Assembly (NCBI GenBank): GCA_045613385.1
Contig: JAZLAW010000008.1
Span: 1 to 64,000 of the forward strand
Direction of reading: 5' to 3'
Length of the DNA: 64,000 bases
Origin: SIG565 sp045613385
Lineage (GTDB): Bacteria > Bacillota > Clostridia > Oscillospirales > Acutalibacteraceae
Numbering within the stretch: the first letter of the stretch is position 1; the number at the start of each line of letters is the position of its first letter. Positions 23,609 to 32,731 of this stretch are shown here, piece by piece. Both the position numbers and the translations under genes were made by a program. The notes under the pieces are model-generated. The model made no database searches and was not told where the DNA came from. It saw nothing but the letters and a program-made list of their open reading frames with translations.

Positions 23609-25522
23609 ATGGAAAACAAAAACGAATTTAAGCCGTATATTCCTGCCGACAAAATCACACCTGAGCTCACCTTTACTTCGGTTATAGTGGGTATGATTTT
23701 AGCGGTAGTTTTCGGTGCGGCAAACGCTTATTTGGGACTTAAGGTTGGTATGACAGTATCGGCTTCAATTCCCTCTGCAGTTATTGCTATGGGTGTTATC
23801 AAAATGATAATGCGCAAAAACTCAGCCCTTGAAACTAATATGGTGCAAACCATCGGTTCTTCGGGCGAATCTTTGGCAGCGGGTGCCATATTCACACTTC
23901 CCGCGCTCTTTATTTGGGCAAATGAAGGCATTATGGACAAACCGAGCATTATTGAAATAACACTTATTGCTCTTATCGGCGGTATGCTCGGTATCTTCTT
24001 TATGGTGCCGCTTCGTAATGCTCTTATCGTAAAAGAGCACGGTATTCTCCCTTATCCCGAAGGTACTGCCTGTGCCGAAGTTATTCTGGCGGGCGAAAAG
24101 GGTGGTAAGGGTGCCACTACTGTTTTTGCAGGTATGGGTTTTGCCGCTCTCTTTAAGTTCATTATTGATGGATTAAAGGCCGCTGCAGGTGAAATCGCCG
24201 TAACATTTAAGGGCTTTGCGGGTACTATCGGAACACAGATTTACCCTGCCGTTATGAGTGTTGGATACATTTGCGGACCTAAAATAGCTTCGGTTATGTT
24301 TGGCGGTGGCGCTTTAAGTTGGCTTGTACTTATCCCGCTTATTGTTTTCTTTGGAGATGGCACAGTTGCCGAAACATTCGCATCAGGCGGTGCTTACGGC
24401 ATTTGGAGCAACTATATAAAATATATCGGTGCGGGTGCACTCGTTGCTGGTGGTTTTATAAGTCTTATAAAATCTATGCCGCTTATTGTGAAAACCTTTG
24501 CCGATGCCATTAAGAGCTTATCTAAAAACGCCGCTAAATCGGACAAGCGTACCGAAAAAGACCTTAATTTCCTTTTTGTAATTATCGGTGTTATTGTATT
24601 AACTCTTGTTATTTGGCTTATTGATGTTATACCTGTAAACCTTATAGGCGCCATCATTATTGTTGTATTCGGTTTCTTCTTTGCAACAGTTTCTTCGCGT
24701 ATGGTAGGCCTTGTAGGCAGCAGCAACAACCCCGTGTCCGGTATGACCATTGCAACCGTACTTGTTTCAACCGTTATTTTACGCGCAACAGGTCTTATCG
24801 GTGCTAAGGGTATGGCAAGTGCTATTGCAATCGCTTCTATCGTTTGTATTGTAACCGCCATTGCTGGTGATACTTCGCAAGATCTTAAAACAGGTTACCT
24901 TTTAGGTGCTACACCGGTTAAACAACAAATCGGAGAAATATTCGGTGTTATTTCATCGGGTCTTGCAATAGGTGCTACACTCTATCTTCTTAATGCCGCT
25001 TGGGGCTTTGGAAGTGAAGCGCTTAACGCACCGCAAGCAAGTATGATGAAACTCATCATCGAAGGTGTTATGGACGGTAATCTTCCCTGGGCACTTATCA
25101 TTTCGGGCGCATTTATTGCCATTGTGGTTGAACTTTTAGGGGTACCGGTTCTCCCCTTCGCTATAGGCGTTTATCTGCCTGTACAGCTCAATGCTTGTAT
25201 TATGGTCGGCGGTATTATTCGCCTTGTATTTGATAGAATTAAGACCGACAAAGAACGCAAGGAAAGAATCATTAATGACGGTATTCTCTTTAGTTCGGGT
25301 ATGATTGCAGGTGAAGGTTTAGTTGGTATCTTAATGGCACTGTTTGCCATATTCGGTATTGATAAAGCAATAAATCTCTCGGCTATTTTAGGAATTTCCA
25401 CTTCTCTTTCAAATATTTTAGGTCTCTTGCTTTTCGCAATTATTATTCTTGTTTTCTTAAAGTTTACCGTATGGTCAAAAAAGAATAAAAAAGTAGTGAT
25501 AAATGATGAAAAAGCCCAATAA
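23609..25522 (+). CDS. OPT family oligopeptide transporter
   Basis: 637 residues with about 16 hydrophobic segments. The N-terminus (FTSVIVGMILAVVFGAANAY, then LGLKVGMTVSASIP) and the internal motifs ILPYPEGTACAEV and DTSQDLKTGYLLGATP are those of prokaryotic OPT transporters. These import oligopeptides or, in other members, metal chelates, with protons. The location directly after pepD argues for peptides. The gene overlaps the following PqqD-like gene by 20 bases. Confidence 0.92.
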   Translation: MENKNEFKPYIPADKITPELTFTSVIVGMILAVVFGAANAYLGLKVGMTVSASIPSAVIAMGVIKMIMRKNSALETNMVQTIGSSGESLAAGAIFTLPALFIWANEGIMDKPSIIEITLIALIGGMLGIFFMVPLRNALIVKEHGILPYPEGTACAEVILAGEKGGKGATTVFAGMGFAALFKFIIDGLKAAAGEIAVTFKGFAGTIGTQIYPAVMSVGYICGPKIASVMFGGGALSWLVLIPLIVFFGDGTVAETFASGGAYGIWSNYIKYIGAGALVAGGFISLIKSMPLIVKTFADAIKSLSKNAAKSDKRTEKDLNFLFVIIGVIVLTLVIWLIDVIPVNLIGAIIIVVFGFFFATVSSRMVGLVGSSNNPVSGMTIATVLVSTVILRATGLIGAKGMASAIAIASIVCIVTAIAGDTSQDLKTGYLLGATPVKQQIGEIFGVISSGLAIGATLYLLNAAWGFGSEALNAPQASMMKLIIEGVMDGNLPWALIISGAFIAIVVELLGVPVLPFAIGVYLPVQLNACIMVGGIIRLVFDRIKTDKERKERIINDGILFSSGMIAGEGLVGILMALFAIFGIDKAINLSAILGISTSLSNILGLLLFAIIILVFLKFTVWSKKNKKVVINDEKAQ

Positions 25523-25850
25523 CAAAGAAAACTTTCTTGAGTTTATACCACTTTGCAATTCCGCTATTGGTTGGAAAACAGATGACGGCGGTATAATAAC
25601 TTTAGAGATAGAAAACAAAGGTCTTTTTAATCGAATCGCCCAAAAACTATTTAAGAAACCAAAAATAAGTTTTGTTCATTTAGATGAAATGGGCAGTTTT
25701 GTGTGGCCGCTAATTGATGGTAAGAAAAATATTTTCGTTATTGGTGAAGCGGTGCGCGAACATTTTGGCAATAAAGCCGAGCCGCTTTATGAGCGACTTT
25801 CAAAGTATTTTAAGATACTCGAAAGTTACGGTTTTATAAAATTTAATTAA
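25503..25850 (+). CDS. PqqD-like protein
   Basis: 115 residues. The central LDEMGSFVWPLIDGKKNIFVIGEAV segment (Ld..g..iW.liDG..tv..i in the family) is the PqqD peptide-chaperone fold, and the end forms the usual helix. PqqD proteins present peptides to radical-SAM or other maturases. No maturase or precursor is next to it; instead it is coupled to a peptide transporter, which suggests a different, perhaps peptide-binding, role. ATGATG start inside the end of the transporter gene; the ribosome site is weak. A terminator follows. Confidence 0.7.
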   Translation: MMKKPNNKENFLEFIPLCNSAIGWKTDDGGIITLEIENKGLFNRIAQKLFKKPKISFVHLDEMGSFVWPLIDGKKNIFVIGEAVREHFGNKAEPLYERLSKYFKILESYGFIKFN

Positions 25851-25853
25851 TAT

Positions 25854-25882
25854 AAAAAGCACAGCTTCAGCTGTGCTTTTTT
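25854..25882 (+). terminator. Terminator of the pepD-OPT operon
   Basis: Stem AAAGCACAGC/GCTGTGCTTT (25856-25865 with 25870-25879), TTCA loop, T-run. Confidence 0.9.
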
Positions 25883-25933
25883 CTTGCTATTTTAAAAAAA
25901 TTAGTGTAAACTACTTTTAAGGAGAGTGCGACA

Positions 25934-27196
25934 ATGAAAAACGAAGTGAATTATAAAAACAAAAAGCGCTACAATCTTGCAAAATACCCTATAAGACAAC
26001 CCTTGATTATCACCTATCTTATTTGGTTGCTTTGCAAAATTATGCTTATAGGCAAAAAATATAAGGTTGAAAAGATAAATATGGAAGGCTTAAAACCGCC
26101 ATATTTTATGCTTAGCAACCATCAGTATTTTGTTGACTTTGAATTAGCGGCATTGGGTACTTTCCCACACCGTGTAAACAACGTTGTAAGCATTGATGGA
26201 TTTTACCGCCGACCCTGGCTTATGGAATTAATCGGTGCTATAGGCACACGAAAGTTCACAATGGATTTACACCTGATAAAATCAATTAACCGCGTACTCA
26301 AACGCGGGGATATACTCGGTATGTACCCCGAAGCGCGTTATACCCCTTGCGGCACACTCTCATATCTCCCTGAGTCACTCGGTAAACTTATAAAAATGAA
26401 TAAGGTACCCGTTGTTGCCGTTGTTCATCACGGTAATCACTTGATGACACCTTTCTGGAATTACCGAAAGCCGCGTAAAGTACCGCTTTACACCACGTTT
26501 ACGCAAATTCTCACCGCAGAACAGATTAAAAATATGTCGGCAGAAGAAATAAATAAAGTTTTACGTGACGCACTTTGGTACGATGAATATAAATATCAAA
26601 AAGACAATAATATTCTGATAACCGAGCCGTATCGTGCCGAAGGTCTGCATAAAGTACTTTATCAATGCCCTGCTTGTAAAGCAGAGCATAAAATGTCAAG
26701 CAGCGGTACCGAAATTTTCTGTTGCGAATGCGGCAAACGATGGAATTTAAACCAAGACGGTACACTGTCTGCCAAGAACGGTGATACGGAATTCTCCCAC
26801 GCTCCCGACTGGTTTGAATGGCAGCGTGAACAGGTCAGAAATCAGGTAAGACAAGGCACATATTCTTTCACGGATGAAGTAGATATATATTCTATGCCGC
26901 GTTGTTGGAAATTCGAGCATTTAGGCAAAGGCAAACTCACCCACGATACCGAAAACGGTTTCCGCCTTGAAGGTTTTTACCGCGGTGAAGGCTACGAAAT
27001 CAAAAGGTTCCCCCTGCAGACAAATTCACTGCATATTGAATATGATTACTGCTATATAAAACCTTTTGACTGTGTTGATATTTCAACCGAAAACGATTCT
27101 TTTTATTGCTATCCCAAAAAAGAAAATGTCGTTACAAAACTGGCTTTTGCTACCGAAGAAATTTATAAAATGCATATCGAAAACAAACAAAAATGA
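25934..27196 (+). CDS. PlsC-type acyltransferase with zinc-ribbon and C-terminal domain
   Basis: 420 residues. The acyltransferase block has the HX4D motif at His63-Asp68 (NHQYFVDF) and YPEAR further on, typical of 1-acylglycerol-3-phosphate acyltransferases. After it come a zinc-ribbon-like CPAC...CCEC pair near 240-265 and a beta-rich C-terminal part not present in standard PlsC. It probably acylates a glycerophospholipid intermediate at the inner membrane face. It has AAGGAGAG before the start and its own terminator, so it is a single-gene unit. The extra domain may bind a partner; its role is unknown. Confidence 0.8.
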   Translation: MKNEVNYKNKKRYNLAKYPIRQPLIITYLIWLLCKIMLIGKKYKVEKINMEGLKPPYFMLSNHQYFVDFELAALGTFPHRVNNVVSIDGFYRRPWLMELIGAIGTRKFTMDLHLIKSINRVLKRGDILGMYPEARYTPCGTLSYLPESLGKLIKMNKVPVVAVVHHGNHLMTPFWNYRKPRKVPLYTTFTQILTAEQIKNMSAEEINKVLRDALWYDEYKYQKDNNILITEPYRAEGLHKVLYQCPACKAEHKMSSSGTEIFCCECGKRWNLNQDGTLSAKNGDTEFSHAPDWFEWQREQVRNQVRQGTYSFTDEVDIYSMPRCWKFEHLGKGKLTHDTENGFRLEGFYRGEGYEIKRFPLQTNSLHIEYDYCYIKPFDCVDISTENDSFYCYPKKENVVTKLAFATEEIYKMHIENKQK

Positions 27197-27198
27197 TA

Positions 27199-27237
27199 AA
27201 AACCGACCGGTAACTAAAAAAATCGGTCGGTTTTTTG
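27199..27237 (+). terminator. Terminator of the acyltransferase gene
   Basis: Stem AACCGACCG/CGGTCGGTT (27201-27209 with 27224-27232) followed by TTTTT. Confidence 0.88.
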
Positions 27238-27310
27238 GTTTATATATATAGATTTTTATTTAATTTTATATTATAATATTATTTAGATGTTTTTTAAGGA
27301 AGATGATAAA

Positions 27311-28162
27311 ATGTATAAGATTCTCGCAAAAAGAATTCTTAATCCTACCGTTACATTAATGGAAATAGCCGCACCCGACGTGGCTAAAAAAGCTGAGCCG
27401 GGTCAGTTTATAATTTTAAGAGTGGACTCTACCGGTGAACGTATACCCCTTACCATTGCAGATTTTGATAGGCAAGCGGGAACGGTTACTATAATTTTCC
27501 AGATAGTCGGCGCTACGACAGAAAAGTTAAATCACCTTGAAGCCGGTGATTTTATAGAAGACTTTGTTGGTCCTTTAGGTAAACCAACACATACTGAAGG
27601 CCTTAAAAAAGTTGCAGTTATCGGTGGCGGTGTCGGTACGGCTATTGCCTACCCTGTTGCTAAAAAGCTACACGAAAACGGTTGCGAAGTTACTTCTATT
27701 GTCGGTTTTAGAAACAAAGATTTAGTAATACTCGAAGATGAATTCCGTAAAGTATCTAATAACTTTATTCTTATGAGTGATGATGGCTCTATAGGTAAAA
27801 AAGGATTAGTGACAAATGCTTTAAAGGAACTTTTGGATAACGGCCAACAGTTCGATGAAGTTATTACTATCGGTCCGCTTGTTATGATGAAATTCGTATC
27901 GCTTCTCACCAAAGAATATGCGATAAAAACTGTAGCTTCAATGAATCCTATTATGATTGACGGTACAGGAATGTGCGGTGGCTGCCGACTTACCGTTGGC
28001 GGTAAAACCGTATTTGCCTGTGTTGACGGTCCTGAATTTGATGCGCACGAAATAGACTTTGATGAAGCTATTCAGCGTTCTTCTATGTATATGTCGTTTG
28101 AAAGACACAAGCATGAAGATACCTGCAATTTATTAAGACAGGGGGAAAAGATAAATGGCTAA
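27311..28162 (+). CDS. nfnA: Ferredoxin:NADP+ oxidoreductase small subunit (NfnA/SudB-like)
   Basis: 283 residues. Seen: the FAD-binding segment ERIPLTIADFD, the nucleotide-binding GGGVGTAIAYPVAKKL, and a C-terminal 2Fe-2S cluster site GMCGGCRL...FACVDGP. Together with the next gene it forms the NADH-dependent reduced ferredoxin:NADP+ oxidoreductase (electron bifurcation) or a sulfide dehydrogenase. ATG at 27311 is taken because AAGGAAG precedes it. It overlaps the partner gene by 8 bases. In an organism with Rnf this complex balances ferredoxin, NADH and NADPH. Confidence 0.85.
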   Translation: MYKILAKRILNPTVTLMEIAAPDVAKKAEPGQFIILRVDSTGERIPLTIADFDRQAGTVTIIFQIVGATTEKLNHLEAGDFIEDFVGPLGKPTHTEGLKKVAVIGGGVGTAIAYPVAKKLHENGCEVTSIVGFRNKDLVILEDEFRKVSNNFILMSDDGSIGKKGLVTNALKELLDNGQQFDEVITIGPLVMMKFVSLLTKEYAIKTVASMNPIMIDGTGMCGGCRLTVGGKTVFACVDGPEFDAHEIDFDEAIQRSSMYMSFERHKHEDTCNLLRQGEKING

Positions 28163-29546
28163 TATGCGAATGACTAAAAATGAAATGCCGTTACAGTCCC
28201 CTGAAATAAGAAATAAAAACTTTGATGAAGTTGCGCTCGGTTACACTCGTGAACAGGCTATGGATGAAGCGGCGCGTTGCCTTAACTGTAAAAATAAGCC
28301 TTGCGTTTCGGGTTGCCCTGTATGTATCGACATTCCCGCATTTTTGGAAAAAACTGCAAAAGGTGAGTTCGAAGCGGCATACAGAATAATCTCTCAATCT
28401 TCTTCCCTTCCTGCTGTTTGCGGCCGTGTTTGTCCGCAGGAAACACAGTGTGAAAGCAAGTGTGTACGCGGTATTAAAGGTGAAGCCGTTGCCATCGGCA
28501 GACTTGAAAGATTTGTTGCCGACTATCATAATACACTTGAAAATATTGAAGTTTTAGCCCCCACCGCTAAAAAAGGAAAGGTTGCCGTTATCGGCTCTGG
28601 TCCATCCGGACTTACCTGTGCGGGTGACCTTGCAAAATGCGGCTACTCCGTCACCGTTTTTGAAGCGTTGCATATTGCCGGCGGTGTACTTGTATACGGA
28701 ATACCTGAATTCCGACTGCCGAAATCCATTGTTGAAAAGGAAATTGACTCACTTAAAAAATTAGGCGTCCAAATAAAAACCAACTCTGTTGTGGGTAAAA
28801 CAGTTTCTATTGATGAATTAATGACCGAACAGGGCTTTGATGCCGTATTTATCGGCTCGGGCGCGGGTTTGCCTAAATTTATGAATATCCCCGGTGAAAA
28901 CCTTAAGGGAGTGTATTCGGCCAACGAATTTTTAACCAGAATAAACTTAATGAAAGCATATCTTCCCGATAGTGATACTCCCGTACAAAAAGCATCACGT
29001 GTTGCTGTTGTCGGTGGCGGTAATGTTGCTATGGATGCCGCAAGATGCGCTAAGAGACTTGGCGCGGAGGTTTACATAATATACCGTCGCGGTATGGAAG
29101 AACTCCCTGCTCGTAAAGAAGAAATTGAACACGCTATAGAAGAAGGCATTATTTTTAAAACCCTTACAAATCCGATAGAAGTTTTAGGAAATGAAAACGG
29201 ATTTGTCGGCGGAATTAAATGTGTTGAAATGACACTGGGTGAGCCTGATGCTTCGGGCAGACGCCGCCCACAAGTAAAAGAAAACAGCGAATTTGAAATC
29301 GAAGTTGATTCGGTTATTATGGCGCTCGGTACTTCACCTAATCCGCTTATAAAATCAACCACCGAAGGTCTTGATACAAATTCCTGGGGTGGCATTATAG
29401 CCGATGAAACCACAGGACAAACTTCGCGCGAAGGCGTTTTTGCGGGCGGAGATGCCGTAACAGGTGCCGCAACCGTAATTCTGGCTATGGGCGCAGGAAA
29501 AAATGCCGCCAAAGCCATCCAAAAGTATATAAGCGAGAAAAAATAG
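28155..29546 (+). CDS. nfnB: NfnB/GltA-like NADPH-dependent oxidoreductase large subunit
   Basis: 463 residues. The N-terminus has the cysteine set for two 4Fe-4S clusters (CLNCKNKPCVSGCPV, then VCGRVCPQETQCESKC). Two dinucleotide folds follow: VIGSGPSGLTCAGDLAKCG for FAD and VVGGGNVAMDAARCAKRLG for NADPH. This is the homotetrameric glutamate-synthase-small-subunit family that pairs with NfnA. No glutamate synthase large subunit is nearby, which favours Nfn over GltD. The complex is cytoplasmic. It is translated together with nfnA. Confidence 0.87.
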   Translation: MANMRMTKNEMPLQSPEIRNKNFDEVALGYTREQAMDEAARCLNCKNKPCVSGCPVCIDIPAFLEKTAKGEFEAAYRIISQSSSLPAVCGRVCPQETQCESKCVRGIKGEAVAIGRLERFVADYHNTLENIEVLAPTAKKGKVAVIGSGPSGLTCAGDLAKCGYSVTVFEALHIAGGVLVYGIPEFRLPKSIVEKEIDSLKKLGVQIKTNSVVGKTVSIDELMTEQGFDAVFIGSGAGLPKFMNIPGENLKGVYSANEFLTRINLMKAYLPDSDTPVQKASRVAVVGGGNVAMDAARCAKRLGAEVYIIYRRGMEELPARKEEIEHAIEEGIIFKTLTNPIEVLGNENGFVGGIKCVEMTLGEPDASGRRRPQVKENSEFEIEVDSVIMALGTSPNPLIKSTTEGLDTNSWGGIIADETTGQTSREGVFAGGDAVTGAATVILAMGAGKNAAKAIQKYISEKK

Positions 29547-29665
29547 TAAACTATGGTTTTGTACTTTTTGCCACAGCATTCACTTAAAATGCCGGGCAAT
29601 GTAGAGTTGACTTAAATAAAATTATATTATATAATTTATAAAAGAATATTTTATGAGGTGTTTTT

Positions 29666-30307
29666 ATGAGTTTTGTAGCAGATAAAGTATCAGAAATTGG
29701 TGTTGTTCCGGTAATTAAACTTAACAACCCTGAACGCGATGCCGCACCGTTGGCAAAAGCACTTTGTGAAGGCGGTCTTCCCGTTGCCGAGGTAACCTTC
29801 CGTGCTGCAGGTGCCGCAAAAGCAATCGAACTTATGAGCAAGGCTTATCCCGATATGCTCGTAGGTGCCGGTACAGTTCTTACCACCGCGCAGGTTGATG
29901 AAGCGATTAATGCAGGTGCTAAATTTATAGTTACCCCCGGTCTTGACCCCGAAATCGTAGTTTACTGCCAGGAAAAAGGTATTGATGTTTTCCCCGGTTG
30001 TACTACCCCTACCGACTATCACACCGCTTACAAATTAGGTCTTAAAGTACTTAAGTTCTTCCCTGCTGAACAGTCTGGCGGTCTTGCTAAAATTAAAGCT
30101 ATGGCTGCTCCCTTCCCGATGTTCAAGGTAATGCCTACAGGCGGTATCGGTCTTAAGAATCTCGGTGAATATATTTCCTGCCCTGTAATCTGTGCTTGTG
30201 GCGGCTCATATATGGTTACTGCCGATTTGATAGATAACGGCAAATTTGATGAAATCACCGAACTTTGTAAACAGTCGGTAGAAATCGTTAAAGCAAACCG
30301 TAAATAA
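29666..30307 (+). CDS. KDPG/KHG aldolase
   Basis: 213 residues, full length. Catalytic residues are visible: Glu42 in EVTFR and the Schiff-base Lys130 in LKFFPAE, with the phosphate-binding GAGTV and PTGGIG loops. It splits 2-keto-3-deoxy-6-phosphogluconate to pyruvate and glyceraldehyde-3-phosphate, or 4-hydroxy-2-oxoglutarate to pyruvate and glyoxylate. No kinase or dehydratase of the pathway is adjacent, so the sugar-acid source is unknown; hexuronate use is common in related gut species. GAGGTG precedes the start. Confidence 0.9.
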   Translation: MSFVADKVSEIGVVPVIKLNNPERDAAPLAKALCEGGLPVAEVTFRAAGAAKAIELMSKAYPDMLVGAGTVLTTAQVDEAINAGAKFIVTPGLDPEIVVYCQEKGIDVFPGCTTPTDYHTAYKLGLKVLKFFPAEQSGGLAKIKAMAAPFPMFKVMPTGGIGLKNLGEYISCPVICACGGSYMVTADLIDNGKFDEITELCKQSVEIVKANRK

Positions 30308-30320
30308 TTTATGCAAAGAT

Positions 30321-30355
30321 AAAACGCGATGAGTTTTAAAGCTCATCGCGTTTTT
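30321..30355. terminator. Bidirectional terminator between the aldolase and gpmI
   Basis: Stem AACGCGATGAG/CTCATCGCGTT (30323-30333 with 30342-30352) with A- and T-runs on both sides, between convergent genes. Confidence 0.9.
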
Positions 30356-30356
30356 G

Positions 30357-31889
30357 TTACTTTATTATTGATTCTCCGGACATTTCGGTCGGTTGTGTGA
30401 GACCTAACAATTTAATAATTGTCGGTGAAATATCGCAAAGTTTACCGCCTGTACGAAGTTCGCATTCCTTGCCAATTACCGAGAAAGGAACAGGATTTGT
30501 AGTATGTGCGGTAAAGGGTGAGCCATCGGTATCAAGCATACGGTCTGCATTACCGTGGTCAGCAGTGAGAAGCATTATACCGCCCATCTTAAGTGTAGAT
30601 GCCTTTACTCTGCCAACGCACTTATCAACCGTTTCTACTGCCTTAACAGCCGCATCAAATACACCAGTATGACCTACCATATCGCAGTTTGCAAAGTTAA
30701 GAATTACCACATCGTATTTTCCGCTTTCAATCGCCTCGCATACCTTATCGCAAACAGGGTCGGCGCTCATTTCGGGTTGCAAATCGTATGTTGCAACCTT
30801 CGGAGATGCTACGAGTATTCGGTCTTCACCTGCGAACTCAACTTCACGGCCTCCGTTAAAAAAGAATGTTACGTGAGCATACTTTTCAGTTTCGGCAATA
30901 CGAAGCTGTGTCATATTATTTTTAGCAAGGTATTCACCCAAAGTATTTTCGAGTGTCTGCGGACGGAAAGCCACATCTACATTCGGCATAGAAGCATCGT
31001 ACTGTGTCATACAAACATAATATACGTTCTGTCTGCCGCCGATACGCTCAAAGCCGTCAAAATTATCATCAACAAAAGTACGGGTGATTTCACGGGCACG
31101 GTCAGGTCGGAAGTTGAAGAAAATCACACTGTCACCGGTCTTAATTCTTTCTGTGCCTTCAACTACTGTCGGTAAAACAAATTCATCGGTGATGTTTTTG
31201 CCGTCTTCATCAATCTGCTCATAAGATTTGCGAACTGCCGCAGCCGCATCATCGGTTATAATGCCGTCGCCGTAAACGAGAGCCGCATACGCCTTGCCGA
31301 CACGTTCCCAGCGATTGTCACGGTCCATACCGTAAAATCTGCCTAAAACAGTTGCAATCTTACCTACACCGATTTCTGCTAACTTTTTATTAGCCGCATC
31401 AATAAAATCTGCTGCAGAAGCAGGGGGAACATCACGGCCGTCAAGCAGAGCGTGGATATATACACGGGACAGACCATTTCTCTTAGCGAGTTCTACCAAT
31501 GCATACATATGCTCAATGTGGCTATGAACACCACCATCTGATAAAAGTCCCATTAAATGCAAAGCAGAATTGTTTTTCTTAGCATTATCAACTGCTTTTA
31601 AAAGGGCTTCATTTGTAAAGAAGTCACCGTCTTTAATAGATTTTGTTATACGTGTGAGTTCTTGGTATACAACGCGACCTGCACCGATATTTGTGTGACC
31701 AACTTCACTGTTTCCCATCTGTCCATCAGGCAAACCTACGTCCATACCCGATGCACCGATACTTGTTGTAGGACAGTTAGCAAAGATATAATCAAGTTCG
31801 GGAGTATTAGCAGTATAAACCGCGTTACCAACCAAAGTATCGTTAAAGCCGAAACCGTCCATTATTGTTAAAACAATAGGTTTTTTCAT
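30357..31889 (-). CDS. gpmI: Cofactor-independent phosphoglycerate mutase
   Basis: 510 residues, normal length. The alkaline-phosphatase-type site is intact: DGFG near the start, the phosphoserine Ser61 in DGQMGNSEVGH, HGN and TADHGNAD metal motifs, and the LLDGRDVPP segment. It interconverts 3- and 2-phosphoglycerate with two manganese ions. ATG at 31889 has AGGTGG seven bases before it. It lies 19 bases after tpiA in the pgk-tpiA-gpmI glycolysis block. Confidence 0.97.
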   Translation of the reverse strand: MKKPIVLTIMDGFGFNDTLVGNAVYTANTPELDYIFANCPTTSIGASGMDVGLPDGQMGNSEVGHTNIGAGRVVYQELTRITKSIKDGDFFTNEALLKAVDNAKKNNSALHLMGLLSDGGVHSHIEHMYALVELAKRNGLSRVYIHALLDGRDVPPASAADFIDAANKKLAEIGVGKIATVLGRFYGMDRDNRWERVGKAYAALVYGDGIITDDAAAAVRKSYEQIDEDGKNITDEFVLPTVVEGTERIKTGDSVIFFNFRPDRAREITRTFVDDNFDGFERIGGRQNVYYVCMTQYDASMPNVDVAFRPQTLENTLGEYLAKNNMTQLRIAETEKYAHVTFFFNGGREVEFAGEDRILVASPKVATYDLQPEMSADPVCDKVCEAIESGKYDVVILNFANCDMVGHTGVFDAAVKAVETVDKCVGRVKASTLKMGGIMLLTADHGNADRMLDTDGSPFTAHTTNPVPFSVIGKECELRTGGKLCDISPTIIKLLGLTQPTEMSGESIIK

Positions 31890-31908
31890 ATTTTCCACCT
31901 GTGATAAA

Positions 31909-32676
31909 TTATTTAGAAGCAGCCTTTACGATTACTGCAAAATCTTCTGCTTTAAGAGATGCGCCGCCAATAAGACCGCCATCAACATTAACTTTAGCAA
32001 CCAATTCTTCGGCATTTTTAGCATTCATAGAGCCGCCGTACTGAACCGTAACAGTATCAGCTACATCCTGGCCGTAAACTTCGGCAATAGCCTCGCGAAC
32101 ATAACCGTTTCCTTCATCGGCCTGTTCTGCAGTTGCGGTAACACCTGTGCCGATAGCCCAAACCGGCTCGTATGCGATGATAACGTTTTTAAGTTGTTGA
32201 GCTGTTACATTTGTAAGTGCCATCTTGGTCTGGAATTTAAGCAAAGTTTCGGTATAGCCGAGTTCTCTTTGTTCGAGTGTTTCACCAACGCAAACAATAG
32301 CCTTAAGACCTGCATTTACTGCAGCCAATGTGCGAAGGTTGACAGTCTGGTCGGTTTCACCGAAATACTGTCTGCGTTCACTGTGGCCGATAACTACATA
32401 TTCTACACCGGCAGCTGTGAGCATTTCGGCAGAAATTTCACCTGTATAAGCGCCTGACGGTTTAAAGTGCACATTTTCTGCGCCAATTTTAATGTTTGAG
32501 CCTTTTGCAGCGTCTACTGCTGCTGCAATGTCGATAAACGGTACGCAGAGTACAACATCACAATCCGCATCCTTTACTAAGGGCTTCATTTCATTTATAA
32601 GAGCTGTGGTTTCTGCGGGTGTTTTGTTCATTTTCCAGTTACCTGCGATAACTGCATTTCTTTTTGCCTTGTTCAT
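31909..32676 (-). CDS. tpiA: Triosephosphate isomerase
   Basis: 255 residues. GNWKMNKT with catalytic Lys15, VIGHSERR with the electrophilic histidine, AYEPVWAIGTG with the catalytic glutamate, and the phosphate-binding VQYGGSM and GGASL loops are all present. It interconverts dihydroxyacetone phosphate and glyceraldehyde-3-phosphate. The longer upstream reading is rejected because TAGGAG lies just before ATG 32676. Middle gene of the glycolytic block. Confidence 0.97.
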   Translation of the reverse strand: MNKAKRNAVIAGNWKMNKTPAETTALINEMKPLVKDADCDVVLCVPFIDIAAAVDAAKGSNIKIGAENVHFKPSGAYTGEISAEMLTAAGVEYVVIGHSERRQYFGETDQTVNLRTLAAVNAGLKAIVCVGETLEQRELGYTETLLKFQTKMALTNVTAQQLKNVIIAYEPVWAIGTGVTATAEQADEGNGYVREAIAEVYGQDVADTVTVQYGGSMNAKNAEELVAKVNVDGGLIGGASLKAEDFAVIVKAASK

Positions 32677-32700
32677 TTTAATTCTCCTATTCTCAAAATT

Positions 32701-32724
32701 AGCACGGCGTTTCCGCCGTGCTGA
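32701..32724 (-). terminator. Intercistronic stem-loop between pgk and tpiA
   Basis: A perfect 9-bp stem (32701-32709 with 32714-32722) with a 4-base loop and a short ATTTT on the minus-strand side. It may be a partial terminator or an mRNA processing/stability element within the operon. Confidence 0.6.
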
Positions 32725-32731
32725 TTTTATC

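Noticed and set aside
30555..31175. Long plus-strand ORF opposite gpmI
   Set aside because: It is a mirror frame of a highly conserved gene with no ribosome site or domain.
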